64,000 bases of DNA. Source: Pseudomonas putida. Lineage in GTDB: Bacteria > Pseudomonadota > Gammaproteobacteria > Pseudomonadales > Pseudomonadaceae. Positions 1 to 8,035 of this stretch are shown here, piece by piece. The first letter of the stretch is position 1. Each line of letters starts with the position of its first letter. The DNA lies in assembly GCF_026625125.1 (NCBI RefSeq), contig NZ_CP113097.1, positions 3,224,001-3,288,000 on the forward strand, in the 5' to 3' direction. Made by a program: the position numbers and the translations under genes. Under the pieces are notes generated by a model. It saw nothing but the letters and a program-made list of their open reading frames with translations, was not told the origin of the DNA and did not search any database.

Positions 1-268
1 GCGACACGACCTCTGCGGAAAAAGTGGAGAACGTGGTCAAGCCGCCACAAAACCCGGTGATCAGCAGCAGGCGCCATTCGGGGCTGAGCGACGGCGATGC
101 AGAGAAGAAGGCGATGGACAAGCCAATGATGTAGCCACCAATGAGGTTGGCCAGCAGCGTACCGGGCGGCACGGCGGGGAAAAGTGCATTGAGCTTGACG
201 CCCAGCCCCCAGCGTAACCAGGCACCGACCATGGCACCGACGCCAATGGCCAATAGCGACTTCAACAT
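1..268 (-). CDS. crcB: Fluoride channel CrcB/Fluc (3' end outside window)
   Basis: This is the first 89 codons of a fluoride-exporting channel of the inner membrane; the C-terminal third lies left of the window. The protein starts [20 protein letters not shown], a first membrane helix with the conserved Gly and Arg-Trp, and continues with a second helix ([12 protein letters not shown]). It then has the family signature [13 protein letters not shown] near residues 74-86, which contains the pore-lining Thr/Phe/Ser residues of Fluc channels. Fluc proteins are about 120-130 residues and work as antiparallel dimers. The start codon lies just after the stop of the DUF2986 gene (the reading frames are one base apart), so translation may be coupled. 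No fluoride riboswitch was recognised upstream. Confidence 0.9.
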   Translation of the reverse strand, partial: MLKSLLAIGVGAMVGAWLRWGLGVKLNALFPAVPPGTLLANLIGGYIIGLSIAFFSASPSLSPEWRLLLITGFCGGLTTFSTFSAEVVS

Positions 269-441
269 ACGGCATCACGCTCCGGGCAAAGAGTTGGCGG
301 GCACTGGGTACCGGCTTCACCTGCCAGCTTCAACCGATCGGCCTTGCAAATGTATTTAGGCTTGCTGCGCGGTGCCAGTTTGGCGGCGGCTTTTTTCTGG
401 TGTGCTTGCAGCAACTGTTTGATTTTCTTGCGACGGTTCAT
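262..441 (-). CDS. DUF2986 family small basic protein
   Basis: A 59-residue protein beginning [20 protein letters not shown] and containing [12 protein letters not shown], which matches my memory of the DUF2986 family found in gammaproteobacteria (short, lysine-rich, of unknown function). It is too short for most ORF lists but has a good family match and a sensible position. Its end covers the start region of crcB (7 bases of coordinate overlap), so the two are probably co-transcribed. The C-terminal 20 residues contain three of its four Cys (CPPTLC, AVC) and seem strain-specific. Function is unknown; a nucleic-acid or ribosome contact would fit the charge but is only inference. Confidence 0.75.
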   Translation of the reverse strand: MNRRKKIKQLLQAHQKKAAAKLAPRSKPKYICKADRLKLAGEAGTQCPPTLCPERDAVC

Positions 442-519
442 GGTGCCACTCGGTACAAAGGGTTGATCAGGCAGGCAACATCTTAAGGGATGTATTCAGG
501 CCCTGGGCGGTCCGGTATA

Positions 520-720
520 TCACTCGTTGCCCTGGCGCTTGGCGTTTTTCTTGACGATGGCCTTCATCCGCGTCGCAGCGCGCTGCACGGTGGCCATCTT
601 CTCCGGGCGTTTCATGCCGCGCCACTTGCGGATTTCATCACGGGTTCGGCCACAGCTCACGCACAGCTCGCTGTTGAGCTGGCAAAGCGAGACGCAAGGG
701 TTATCGATGTCTTTGGCCAT
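520..720 (-). CDS. DUF1289 domain protein (Cys-rich, putative metal/Fe-S binding)
   Basis: A 66-residue protein starting MAKDIDNPCVSLCQLNSELC. Four cysteines at residues 9, 13, 20 and 23 (CxxxC-x6-CxxC) followed by GRTRDEIRKWRGM define the DUF1289 family, which is thought to bind a metal or Fe-S centre; the role is unknown. The longer reading frame upstream (to 870) is rejected because family members begin a few residues before the first Cys. It is transcribed leftwards, towards the DUF2986/crcB pair, with 78 bases between. Confidence 0.85.
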   Translation of the reverse strand: MAKDIDNPCVSLCQLNSELCVSCGRTRDEIRKWRGMKRPEKMATVQRAATRMKAIVKKNAKRQGNE

Positions 721-796
721 GGGCTGCTCCGGTCGTGGCCGCGGATGATAACGTAAGGCGGCCAGATGCGGTGAAACCGGAGCATCCCAGTGGCCC

Positions 797-2965
797 TCAA
801 GCCGCCGCGGCCGGCCTGGTGTCGCTGCTGACCTCGAACTGCCCGACCAGCTTCTGCAGCTTGCTGGCATTGGCCTTCACCGTCTCGGCGCTGCTTTGCA
901 GGACCACCGCCGTCTGGCGCATTTCGCTGGAAGACTGGTTGACCTGCTCAATGGTCCTGCCATAAGCCAGGCTGCGCTGGTTGAGCTGCTGGATGATCAG
1001 GAACATGCTCTCTACCGCCTGGTGCAGCTGGACGTTCTCCGATGAAGCGTCCTCGGCCAGGCGCAGGCTGTCATCGACGTTCTGTACGCCCTGCTCCATG
1101 AAGCTGACGGCTTGCCCGGTTTCGCTCTGCAGCCCGGTGACCATGTGCCGGATGTCGTCGGCCGCACGCGCCGTACGCGCCGCTAGGCTGCGCACTTCAT
1201 CGGCCACCACCGCGAAACCTCGGCCATGCTCGCCCGCGCGGGCGGCCTCGATGGCGGCATTGAGGGCCAGCAGGTTGGTCTGGTTGGTGATGTCGCTGAT
1301 CAGCCCGCTGATGTTGCTGATCTGCGCCATCCGGCTGTCGAGCAGTTGCACACTGGAAGACGAGCGCGCTACCACATCCCGAATCGACTGGGTGCCAGCC
1401 TGCACCGCCAGGTACTGCTCGCGGGCACGGCTGACCACCTCGTCCATGGCCTGCTTCATCTGCTCTGCGCTGACCGAGGCCTGCTGCAGCTCGCCCAGTT
1501 GCTCCTCCATGATGATCATCATCTGGTGCACCGCCTCGGCCACCTCGGTGGAGGTGACGCTCGCTTCGTGGCTGCGGCCCAGCATCATCTGGTTGGTGGC
1601 GCCCACCGTGCGGCTGGCCTTGACCACCTGGCCTACCACCGAGTCCAAGCGGTCGATGAAACTGTTGATCCAGCGCGCCATGTCGCCACTTTCGTCATTG
1701 GCCATGGTCGTGGTGTCCAGGCGTTGGCGCAGGTTGCCCTCACCCTCGGCGATGGTACGCAGCACATCGGTCATGCCATTGAACCTGGCAGCCAGCCGCC
1801 TTGGCCCCACTGCACTGAACAGCAGCGTGGCAGCCAGCATGGCCAGCGCCAGCAACGCATCGGCGATGCCTTGCCCGAAGCCCGCGTAGTGTTGCACCAA
1901 AAAGTTGCAACCAAACACGCCCGCCATGATGGCGATGTAGGGCTTCATCAACCCGTAGCTGAGCGAGCGGCGCCGATAGACCTCCTCCAGATCGGCTTCG
2001 CACATCATGCCCCAGCGGTCCGGCGAGCCCGGCAACTGGAATGTGACGCCTTTGCCCACCACGGGCACATGGCGATAGTCCGAATAGCCAGGATAAGTCA
2101 CGAACAGGTTGGCGCCCTGGCGGATGGTTTCCCGCACACCGGGATGAAGCTCGCCGGTGGCAGGGTCGGTAAACCGCAGTTCGAGCTCGGTGTGGTGCTG
2201 GACCTGCACGGTGCTCCACGCCGTATGCACCCCACTCTTGAGGTTCTCCCCGTGGGTGAAGGTGCCATCCTCGAAACGTGAGCGCGACAGGGCGGTGCCC
2301 GGTGCGATAGCAGGGTCGAAATGCGATTGCGCCATGAACAGGTAATTGTCACCGGACTCGGCATAGATATGCCCGGCTTCGCGCTGGATCAGGTCGCCCA
2401 CCACATCGTTGGGCACCCGGCCGCAGAGGCAACCGTAAACCTTCCCTTGGGCTTTGAGCGGTTGATAGAACATCAACGTGACTTCATCGTGAAACCGCGA
2501 TGAAGAAGGGCCGATCTGCAAGGTCAGCGGATCGACATACGGGCCGTGCAGGAACGGCGCTTTCAGCCCTTGGGCCAAAGCGCCACACTGTGCGATGGGT
2601 TGGCCATTGCTTCGTTGCGCCCAACTCGACAGCACAACCCTGCCATCGGTATCGACGACGAAGAGTTCCGAGAAGTCGTTCGCCTGGGCCAGCTTGTCCA
2701 GCAAAGCAGTGCGGTCGGCGTGAGCCACTGACGAGGCAAGGTTCTCAGCGAGTTCGGCCAGGTGCTCCCACTGTTCTCGCGCCCAGCTTTGCAGCAATTG
2801 CATGCGCGTCTGGGCCATGGCTTCGAAAGTCTGCTCGATGACCGGATACATCGCTCGGTTGAGCCCGCACGACCAGCCCATGCTGAGCTTGCCGGTTTTT
2901 CCGAACCACGGCAGCCAACGCTGCTCACCCGATGACAACTGCATGGAACCACTTGAAAGCGACAT
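797..2965 (-). CDS. Methyl-accepting chemotaxis protein with large N-terminal soluble sensor region
   Basis: A 722-residue chemoreceptor. Residues about 1-335 are soluble with no signal peptide or N-terminal membrane helix; they contain a Cache/PAS-like pattern ([17 protein letters not shown] near 98-114). Two adjacent hydrophobic segments follow (about 342-360 and 366-386), then a HAMP-like linker and the cytoplasmic signalling hairpin. The tip is about 558-594 ([20 protein letters not shown] ... [13 protein letters not shown]), which contacts CheA/CheW. No C-terminal NWETF-type pentapeptide is present; the end is alanine-rich. The start was chosen at the ATG preceded by GGTGAAG; the frame stays open 39 codons further but that part is not protein-like. 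Ligand unknown. Confidence 0.85.
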   Translation of the reverse strand: MSLSSGSMQLSSGEQRWLPWFGKTGKLSMGWSCGLNRAMYPVIEQTFEAMAQTRMQLLQSWAREQWEHLAELAENLASSVAHADRTALLDKLAQANDFSELFVVDTDGRVVLSSWAQRSNGQPIAQCGALAQGLKAPFLHGPYVDPLTLQIGPSSSRFHDEVTLMFYQPLKAQGKVYGCLCGRVPNDVVGDLIQREAGHIYAESGDNYLFMAQSHFDPAIAPGTALSRSRFEDGTFTHGENLKSGVHTAWSTVQVQHHTELELRFTDPATGELHPGVRETIRQGANLFVTYPGYSDYRHVPVVGKGVTFQLPGSPDRWGMMCEADLEEVYRRRSLSYGLMKPYIAIMAGVFGCNFLVQHYAGFGQGIADALLALAMLAATLLFSAVGPRRLAARFNGMTDVLRTIAEGEGNLRQRLDTTTMANDESGDMARWINSFIDRLDSVVGQVVKASRTVGATNQMMLGRSHEASVTSTEVAEAVHQMMIIMEEQLGELQQASVSAEQMKQAMDEVVSRAREQYLAVQAGTQSIRDVVARSSSSVQLLDSRMAQISNISGLISDITNQTNLLALNAAIEAARAGEHGRGFAVVADEVRSLAARTARAADDIRHMVTGLQSETGQAVSFMEQGVQNVDDSLRLAEDASSENVQLHQAVESMFLIIQQLNQRSLAYGRTIEQVNQSSSEMRQTAVVLQSSAETVKANASKLQKLVGQFEVSSDTRPAAAA

Positions 2966-3161
2966 TATCTTCACCATACGCGACACCACAATGGCAAAGT
3001 GACAGCAAGTACTGCGCCAACTCGTATGCAAGCTAATGATTAGGTAGGTAGCCATGCCCTCTGTACGCCAATTTTGCACCAATGCCGGGCAAAAATTGGC
3101 ACATGCGCCAATAGGGGTCGGTGTTTACTGCCACCTTTTCCGCGAGAGCCCCGGATCTGAT

Positions 3162-4094
3162 TCAACGCCAGTACTGGGTGTCATCGACAATCTGTTCATG
3201 CCCTGCGAACAGTGCCGGTAGCTGCTCCTTGAGATAGTCGATCCAGGTCCGCACCTTGGCATCCAGGTAGTGCCGCGAGGGATACATGGCATACAGCGCA
3301 CACTCGCGCAGACGGTAAGGCGCCAGCAGCCGCCGCAAGCGCCCCTGCTCGATCGCCTGGCTGGCGGTGTAGAACGGCAATAGCCCGATGCCCATGCCCA
3401 GTTCACTGGCCACCAGCATCGCGTCGGCGACGTTGGTCATGAAGCCGTCGCGCGGCGAGATAACGCAATGGTCCAACCCCTCCGGGAATACCCAGTCGCC
3501 TTCATACATCGGGTACGCCATGCGCAGGCACCGGTGTTCATGCAGGTCTTCGGGCCGCTCGGGAACGCCATGGGCATCCAGGTAACTGGGCGCGGCGCAG
3601 GGGATACTGAACACGGTGCCCAGCGGCACAGCGATCAGCTGCGAGTCGGGCAGCGCCTCGTTCAGGGTGATCACCACATCGTGGCCTTCGACCAGCGGGT
3701 CGGGGTTGCGCTGGGACAGGGTCAGCTCCACCACCACCTCCGGGCATAGGGCGTTGTAACCGGCCACCAGCGGCATCAGCAACAGGCCAAGGCCGTGCGG
3801 GCAATGCAGGCGCAGCCTGCCACGGGGGGTCAGGTGCGCGCCACGCGCTTCGCCCACCGCCTCCTCGGTCAACAGCATGATCTGCCGCGAGCGTTCCAGA
3901 AACCGCTCGCCGGCCTCACTCATGCGCAGGCGCCGGGTGGTGCGGTGCAGCAGGCGGGTCTGCAGCTGGTTTTCCAGCTCGGCGACGATCCGCGACACCT
4001 GGGCGGCAGAAATGTCCAGGGCGTTGGCCGCGGCGGCGAAGCTGCCGCACTCCACTACCCGGGTGAAGGTACGCATGGCGTGCAGCATGTCCAT
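3162..4094 (-). CDS. LysR-family transcriptional regulator
   Basis: 310 residues. The N-terminal winged helix-turn-helix (about 1-60: MRTFTRVVECGSFAAAANAL ... AQVSRIVAELE) is typical of LysR proteins and is followed by an effector-binding domain. It resembles the large CrgA/DmlR-type subgroup. It is divergent from the DUF2790 gene, 126 bases away, which makes that gene one candidate target. No ligand can be inferred from the sequence. Confidence 0.9.
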   Translation of the reverse strand: MDMLHAMRTFTRVVECGSFAAAANALDISAAQVSRIVAELENQLQTRLLHRTTRRLRMSEAGERFLERSRQIMLLTEEAVGEARGAHLTPRGRLRLHCPHGLGLLLMPLVAGYNALCPEVVVELTLSQRNPDPLVEGHDVVITLNEALPDSQLIAVPLGTVFSIPCAAPSYLDAHGVPERPEDLHEHRCLRMAYPMYEGDWVFPEGLDHCVISPRDGFMTNVADAMLVASELGMGIGLLPFYTASQAIEQGRLRRLLAPYRLRECALYAMYPSRHYLDAKVRTWIDYLKEQLPALFAGHEQIVDDTQYWR

Positions 4095-4220
4095 GGGGGC
4101 TGGTCTCCTTGGTTCGTGCTTATTCGTACACTAAAGGCAGGAATCTATCACGACTTAGCCCATTTATTGTGCGCAGCAAAGCAATACATCATGGGTGAAA
4201 CATTGATGAAGGAGCTTTCC

Positions 4221-4496
4221 ATGAACATCAAACGCTCGATCGCGTTGCTTGCGTGCGCTGCCGCCTTTGCCTCGTTCGGTGCCTTGGCCGCCCCGGCCGC
4301 CGCCCAACCGGTCGCCAGCGACAGCGCCAACTACGAATACGGCATGCCGCTGGATGTCGCCAAAGTCGTCTCGATCTCCCCGGCGAGCAACATTGCCGAT
4401 TGCCAGGTGGGCACCGCGCACATGGTCTACGTCGACCATCAGGGCCAGACCCACGAGGTCAACTACCGGGAAATGGGTAACTGCTCGCAGCAATGA
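4221..4496 (+). CDS. DUF2790 family small secreted protein
   Basis: 91 residues with a clear Sec signal peptide (MNIKRSIALLACAAAFASFG, cleavage near ALA-APA). The mature part (YEYGMPLDVAKVVSIS ... CQVGTAHMVYVDHQG ... EVNYREMGNC) matches the DUF2790 family, which is common and multi-copy in Pseudomonas. Two cysteines may form a disulphide in the periplasm. A GGAG ribosome site lies 7 bases before the ATG. Some DUF2790 genes in pseudomonads are reported to respond to copper or stress, but nothing here shows that. Divergent from a LysR gene. Confidence 0.88.
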   Translation: MNIKRSIALLACAAAFASFGALAAPAAAQPVASDSANYEYGMPLDVAKVVSISPASNIADCQVGTAHMVYVDHQGQTHEVNYREMGNCSQQ

Positions 4497-4497
4497 C

Positions 4498-5193
4498 TCA
4501 GGCCAGCACCTGGGTGATCCAGCCAACCTGCCTGGCAAAGTCCTGCAGCTTGTGTTGCGCGATCGCATCCCGGGCGCGTTCGAAGTTGGCCAGGGTCTGC
4601 TGCTTCTGACGCAGCATGCGTTGCCACTTGGTGACGAACGCTGGGCTTTTCTCACGCATCAGCACCGGCCCGAAATACAACTCTTCGGCACTGTAGACCA
4701 CCGCTGCGCCCGGCTCGGCAACGATGATCTCGTAATCGAAGCGGTTTTCACGCAACACCTCTTCGCAGACGATCCGATACCCGTTGGCCATCAGCCAGGC
4801 CCGTAGCTCGCGCTCACCGCCGTTGGGCTGCAGGATCAAACGCTCGCTGCCGCTCAGGCGTGCCTTGCCCCGCTCCAGGATTTCGCACAGGGTGTCGCCA
4901 CCCATGCCGCAGATACTGACCGCCGAGATGCGGTCCTGCGCCTGGATCGCCTCGAGGCCATCGGCCAGGCGAACGGTGATGCGTTCGTCAAGGCCGTTGC
5001 GGCGCACATTGCGCTGGGCCGACGCATAAGGCGTATGCGCCACCTCCCCGGCCACGGCCGCTTCGATCGTGCCACGCAGCGCCAGGGCCACCGGCAGGTA
5101 GCCGTGGTCCGAGCCGATATCGGCCAGGCGCGCGCCCTGCGGCACATGCGCCGCCACGCGCTCCAGGCGCATGGACAATGTCTGTTCGTTCAA
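4498..5193 (-). CDS. trmK: tRNA (adenine(22)-N1)-methyltransferase TrmK
   Basis: 231 residues, TrmK family SAM-dependent methyltransferase that makes m1A22 in tRNA. SAM-binding motif I is DIGSDHGYLPVAL (residues 25-37), and the family motif ICGMGGDTL lies at 94-102. A coiled-coil C-terminal region (about 180-225) is typical. The start is taken as TTG at 5193, with AAGGGG upstream, giving the N-terminus NEQTLSMRLERV; the first ATG would be at 5172 and would lose seven residues. It converges with the DUF2790 gene, with one base between stops, and is divergent from the RidA-family gene. Confidence 0.9.
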   Translation of the reverse strand: MNEQTLSMRLERVAAHVPQGARLADIGSDHGYLPVALALRGTIEAAVAGEVAHTPYASAQRNVRRNGLDERITVRLADGLEAIQAQDRISAVSICGMGGDTLCEILERGKARLSGSERLILQPNGGERELRAWLMANGYRIVCEEVLRENRFDYEIIVAEPGAAVVYSAEELYFGPVLMREKSPAFVTKWQRMLRQKQQTLANFERARDAIAQHKLQDFARQVGWITQVLA

Positions 5194-5343
5194 CTCAAGC
5201 CCCTTGCTCAACAATCGGCGCGATTCTGACCGCCGTGGCGCGGTATTACAATGCGCATGGGCCAAGCGGCGCCCTGTGGCTCGACCCCTGCGCCGTGCTC
5301 GCGTAGGCTTGCGGCTTTCCTTCCGTCGCAAGGCAAACACTTC

Positions 5344-5703
5344 ATGACCGACATCATCTTCACCCCCGACTCCGATGCCGAATCCATTTCTTCCGACGTC
5401 GCCGAGTTCAACGGCGTGCTGGTCACCACCCAGATTCCTGCTGATCTGGACGGCGATATCGTGCAGCAGAGCGAAAGCACCCTGCAGGCCCTCAAAGAGG
5501 CCCTGGAAAAGGCCGGCAGCGGCATGGACCGGGTCATGCACCTGACTATCTACCTCACCGACATGGCCGACCGCGCCGCCTTCAACGAGGTGTACCAGCG
5601 TTTCTTCAGCAAGCCGTGGCCGGTGCGTGCTGCCGTGGGCGTGGCGGCGCTGGCGTACCCGCAAATGCGTGTGGAAGTGACCGCCATGGCCGCCAAGGGC
5701 TGA
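5344..5703 (+). CDS. RidA family protein (YjgF/YER057c/UK114)
   Basis: 119 residues, single RidA domain. Family proteins hydrolyse reactive enamine/imine intermediates from PLP enzymes, or have diverged roles. The key Arg (residue 95, in WPVRAAVGVAAL) and the Glu in MRVEVTAMA (residue 111) are present, so deaminase activity is possible. The N-terminus is divergent from E. coli RidA (no N-terminal SPAIGPYSQ-type motif), so it is probably a Rid subfamily other than archetypal RidA. It shares the 150-base upstream region with trmK on the other strand. Confidence 0.85.
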   Translation: MTDIIFTPDSDAESISSDVAEFNGVLVTTQIPADLDGDIVQQSESTLQALKEALEKAGSGMDRVMHLTIYLTDMADRAAFNEVYQRFFSKPWPVRAAVGVAALAYPQMRVEVTAMAAKG

Positions 5704-5855
5704 CACAGCCGGTACCACCGCCAGGGGCTGCAAAGCGGCCCCAACCCAAGCAGCACGCAGTACCGGCCAAGCACCTCTGGGCAGGCAGAGCATGCCACTG
5801 GCCCATTTCCCCGCTACAATGCCGCCCTACCGTGACAGCCCGAACCTATAACGAC

Positions 5856-7856
5856 ATGTCCCTTCCAAAGAATCACCTGGAACTGCTCAGCCCTGCCCGT
5901 GACGTGGCCATCGCCCGTGAAGCGATCCTGCACGGCGCTGACGCCATCTACATCGGTGGCCCGAGTTTTGGCGCGCGCCACAACGCCTGCAACGAAGTCG
6001 GCGAAATCGCCGAGCTGGTGACGTTCGCCCGGCGTTACCACGCCCGCGTGTTCACCACCATCAACACCATCCTGCACGACAACGAGCTGGAACCGGCGCG
6101 CAAGCTTATCCATCAGCTGTACGATGCCGGCGTCGATGCACTGATCGTGCAGGACCTGGGGGTGATGGAACTGGACATCCCGCCGATCGAGCTGCATGCC
6201 AGCACCCAGACCGACATCCGCACCCTGGAGCGGGCCAAGTTCCTCGACCAGGCCGGCTTCTCCCAGCTGGTACTGGCCCGTGAACTGAACCTGCAGCAGA
6301 TCCGCGCCATCGCCGCCGAGACCGATGCAGCCATCGAGTTCTTCATTCACGGCGCGCTGTGCGTGGCCTTCTCCGGCCAGTGCAACATTTCCCACGCCCA
6401 GACCGGCCGCAGCGCCAACCGTGGCGACTGCTCGCAGGCCTGCCGCCTGCCCTACACCCTCAAGGACGACCAGGGCCGCGTGGTGGCGTTCGAGAAGCAC
6501 CTGCTGTCGATGAAGGACAACAACCAGACCGCCAACCTGCGCGACCTGGTCGATGCCGGGGTGCGCTCGTTCAAGATCGAGGGCCGCTACAAGGACATGG
6601 GCTATGTGAAGAACATCACCGCCCACTACCGCAAAGAGCTCGACGCCATTCTCGAAGACCGCCCGGACCTGGCCCGTGCCTCCAGCGGCCGCACCGAGCA
6701 CTTCTTCGTCCCCGATCCTGACAAGACCTTCCATCGCGGCAGCACCGACTACTTCGTCACCGACCGCAAGGTGGATATCGGCGCCTTCGACTCACCCACT
6801 TTCACCGGCCTGCCGGTAGGTGTGGTGGAAAAAGTCGGCAAGCGCGACCTGCAGGTGGTCACCGAAGTACCGCTGACCAACGGCGATGGCCTCAACGTGC
6901 TGGTCAAGCGTGAAGTGGTGGGGTTCCGAGCCAACATCGCTGAGCCGCGTGGCGAGTTCGAAGAAGACGGCCACAAGCGCTACCGTTACCGGGTCGAACC
7001 CAACGAGATGCCTGAAGGCCTGCATAAGTTGCGGCCCAATCACCCGCTGTCGCGCAACCTGGACCACAACTGGCAGCAGGCCCTGCAGCGCACCTCGGCC
7101 GAGCGCCGTGTCGGTGTGGAGTGGCACGCCGTGCTCACCGAGCAGCGCCTGATGCTGGGGGTTTGCAGTGAGGAAGGCGTCAGTGTGCAGGTCGCCCTGG
7201 ATGGCCCGTTCGGCGTAGCCAACAAGCCCCAGCAGGCCCTGGACCAGTTGCACGACCTGCTCGGCCAGCTGGGTACCACGATGTACCACGCCAACGCCAT
7301 CGTGCTGGACGCACCGCAGGCTTACTTCATCCCCAACTCGCAGCTCAAGGCCCTGCGCCGCGAAGCCATCGAGGCGCTTACCGAAGCGCGCATCAAGGCC
7401 CACCCGCGTGGCGGGCGCAAGGCCGAGACCACGCCGCCGCCGGTTTACCCGGAGTCGCACCTGTCGTTCCTGGCCAACGTGTACAACCAAAAGGCCCGCG
7501 ACTTCTACCACCGCCACGGCGTGCAATTGATCGATGCGGCGTACGAAGCGCACGAGGAGCATGGTGAAGTGCCGGTGATGATCACCAAGCACTGCCTGCG
7601 TTTCTCGTTCAACCTGTGCCCCAAACAAGCCAAGGGTGTGACCGGCGTGCGCACCAAGGTGGCGCCGATGCAGCTGATCCAGGGTGATGAAGTGCTGACC
7701 CTGAAGTTCGACTGCAAGCCATGCGAAATGCATGTGGTTGGCAAGATGAAGAGCCACATCATCGACCTGCCGACACCCGGCAGTGCCGTGGCACAGGTCG
7801 TCGGGCACATCAGTCCGGAAGACCTGCTCAAGACCATCCCCCGGGCACCGCACTGA
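5856..7856 (+). CDS. rlhA: 23S rRNA 5-hydroxycytidine C2501 synthase RlhA (peptidase U32 family)
   Basis: 666 residues. The U32 domain with a DUF3656-type C-terminal part and a length near 650 match RlhA (YdcP of E. coli) rather than the shorter TrhP (YegQ, about 450). RlhA hydroxylates C2501 of 23S rRNA using prephenate-dependent chemistry and an Fe-S centre. Four conserved cysteines lie at 169, 176, 192 and 196 (GALCVAFSGQC ... RGDCSQACRLPY). The C-terminal half has further Cys (CPKQ, CKPCEM). The start is the ATG at MSLPKNHLELLSPA, where homology to the family begins; the open frame upstream overlaps the RidA gene and is rejected. A REP/hairpin unit follows the stop. Confidence 0.88.
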   Translation: MSLPKNHLELLSPARDVAIAREAILHGADAIYIGGPSFGARHNACNEVGEIAELVTFARRYHARVFTTINTILHDNELEPARKLIHQLYDAGVDALIVQDLGVMELDIPPIELHASTQTDIRTLERAKFLDQAGFSQLVLARELNLQQIRAIAAETDAAIEFFIHGALCVAFSGQCNISHAQTGRSANRGDCSQACRLPYTLKDDQGRVVAFEKHLLSMKDNNQTANLRDLVDAGVRSFKIEGRYKDMGYVKNITAHYRKELDAILEDRPDLARASSGRTEHFFVPDPDKTFHRGSTDYFVTDRKVDIGAFDSPTFTGLPVGVVEKVGKRDLQVVTEVPLTNGDGLNVLVKREVVGFRANIAEPRGEFEEDGHKRYRYRVEPNEMPEGLHKLRPNHPLSRNLDHNWQQALQRTSAERRVGVEWHAVLTEQRLMLGVCSEEGVSVQVALDGPFGVANKPQQALDQLHDLLGQLGTTMYHANAIVLDAPQAYFIPNSQLKALRREAIEALTEARIKAHPRGGRKAETTPPPVYPESHLSFLANVYNQKARDFYHRHGVQLIDAAYEAHEEHGEVPVMITKHCLRFSFNLCPKQAKGVTGVRTKVAPMQLIQGDEVLTLKFDCKPCEMHVVGKMKSHIIDLPTPGSAVAQVVGHISPEDLLKTIPRAPH

Positions 7857-7860
7857 GGGT

Positions 7861-8023
7861 GGGCCTGTAAAGGCCCATCGCCGGCAAGCCGGCTCCCACC
7901 ACGACCGCGCAGTTCTTCAGGCCTGCGCTTTACCTGTGCAAGCAACGGTCTTGCCCAATGTCCAAAAGCCGGCGCAATCCAGGTGGGAGCCGGGCTTGCC
8001 GGCGATGGCTCGCAACGCGAGCC
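7861..8023. repeat. REPIN-like unit, copy A (hairpin-REP-spacer-inverted REP-hairpin)
   Basis: Outer hairpin 7861-7876 (GGGCCT/AGGCCC). REP core at about 7880-7893 (GCCGGCAAGCCGGC, then TCCCACC). A spacer of about 80 bases follows, then an inverted REP (GGTGGGAGCC ... CTTGCCGGCGAT, 7982-8006). The second hairpin is 8007-8023 (GGCTCGC AAC GCGAGCC). The whole unit including the spacer recurs at 33177-33341. It lies between the convergent rlhA and aminotransferase genes and probably acts as a bidirectional terminator. Confidence 0.85.
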
Positions 8024-8035
8024 CTCCTGGGAACC

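Noticed and set aside
442..519. Fluoride riboswitch before the DUF2986-crcB pair
   Set aside because: No recognisable crcB-motif pseudoknot; the gap is short and AT/GC-mixed.
2966..3082. Extra 39 codons before the chemoreceptor start
   Set aside because: The stretch reads as Cys/Trp/Ile mix without homology, and a good ribosome site precedes the inner ATG.
5616..5855. N-terminal extension of rlhA into the RidA gene
   Set aside because: It overlaps the end of the RidA-family frame, and the family N-terminus starts at the ATG at 5856.
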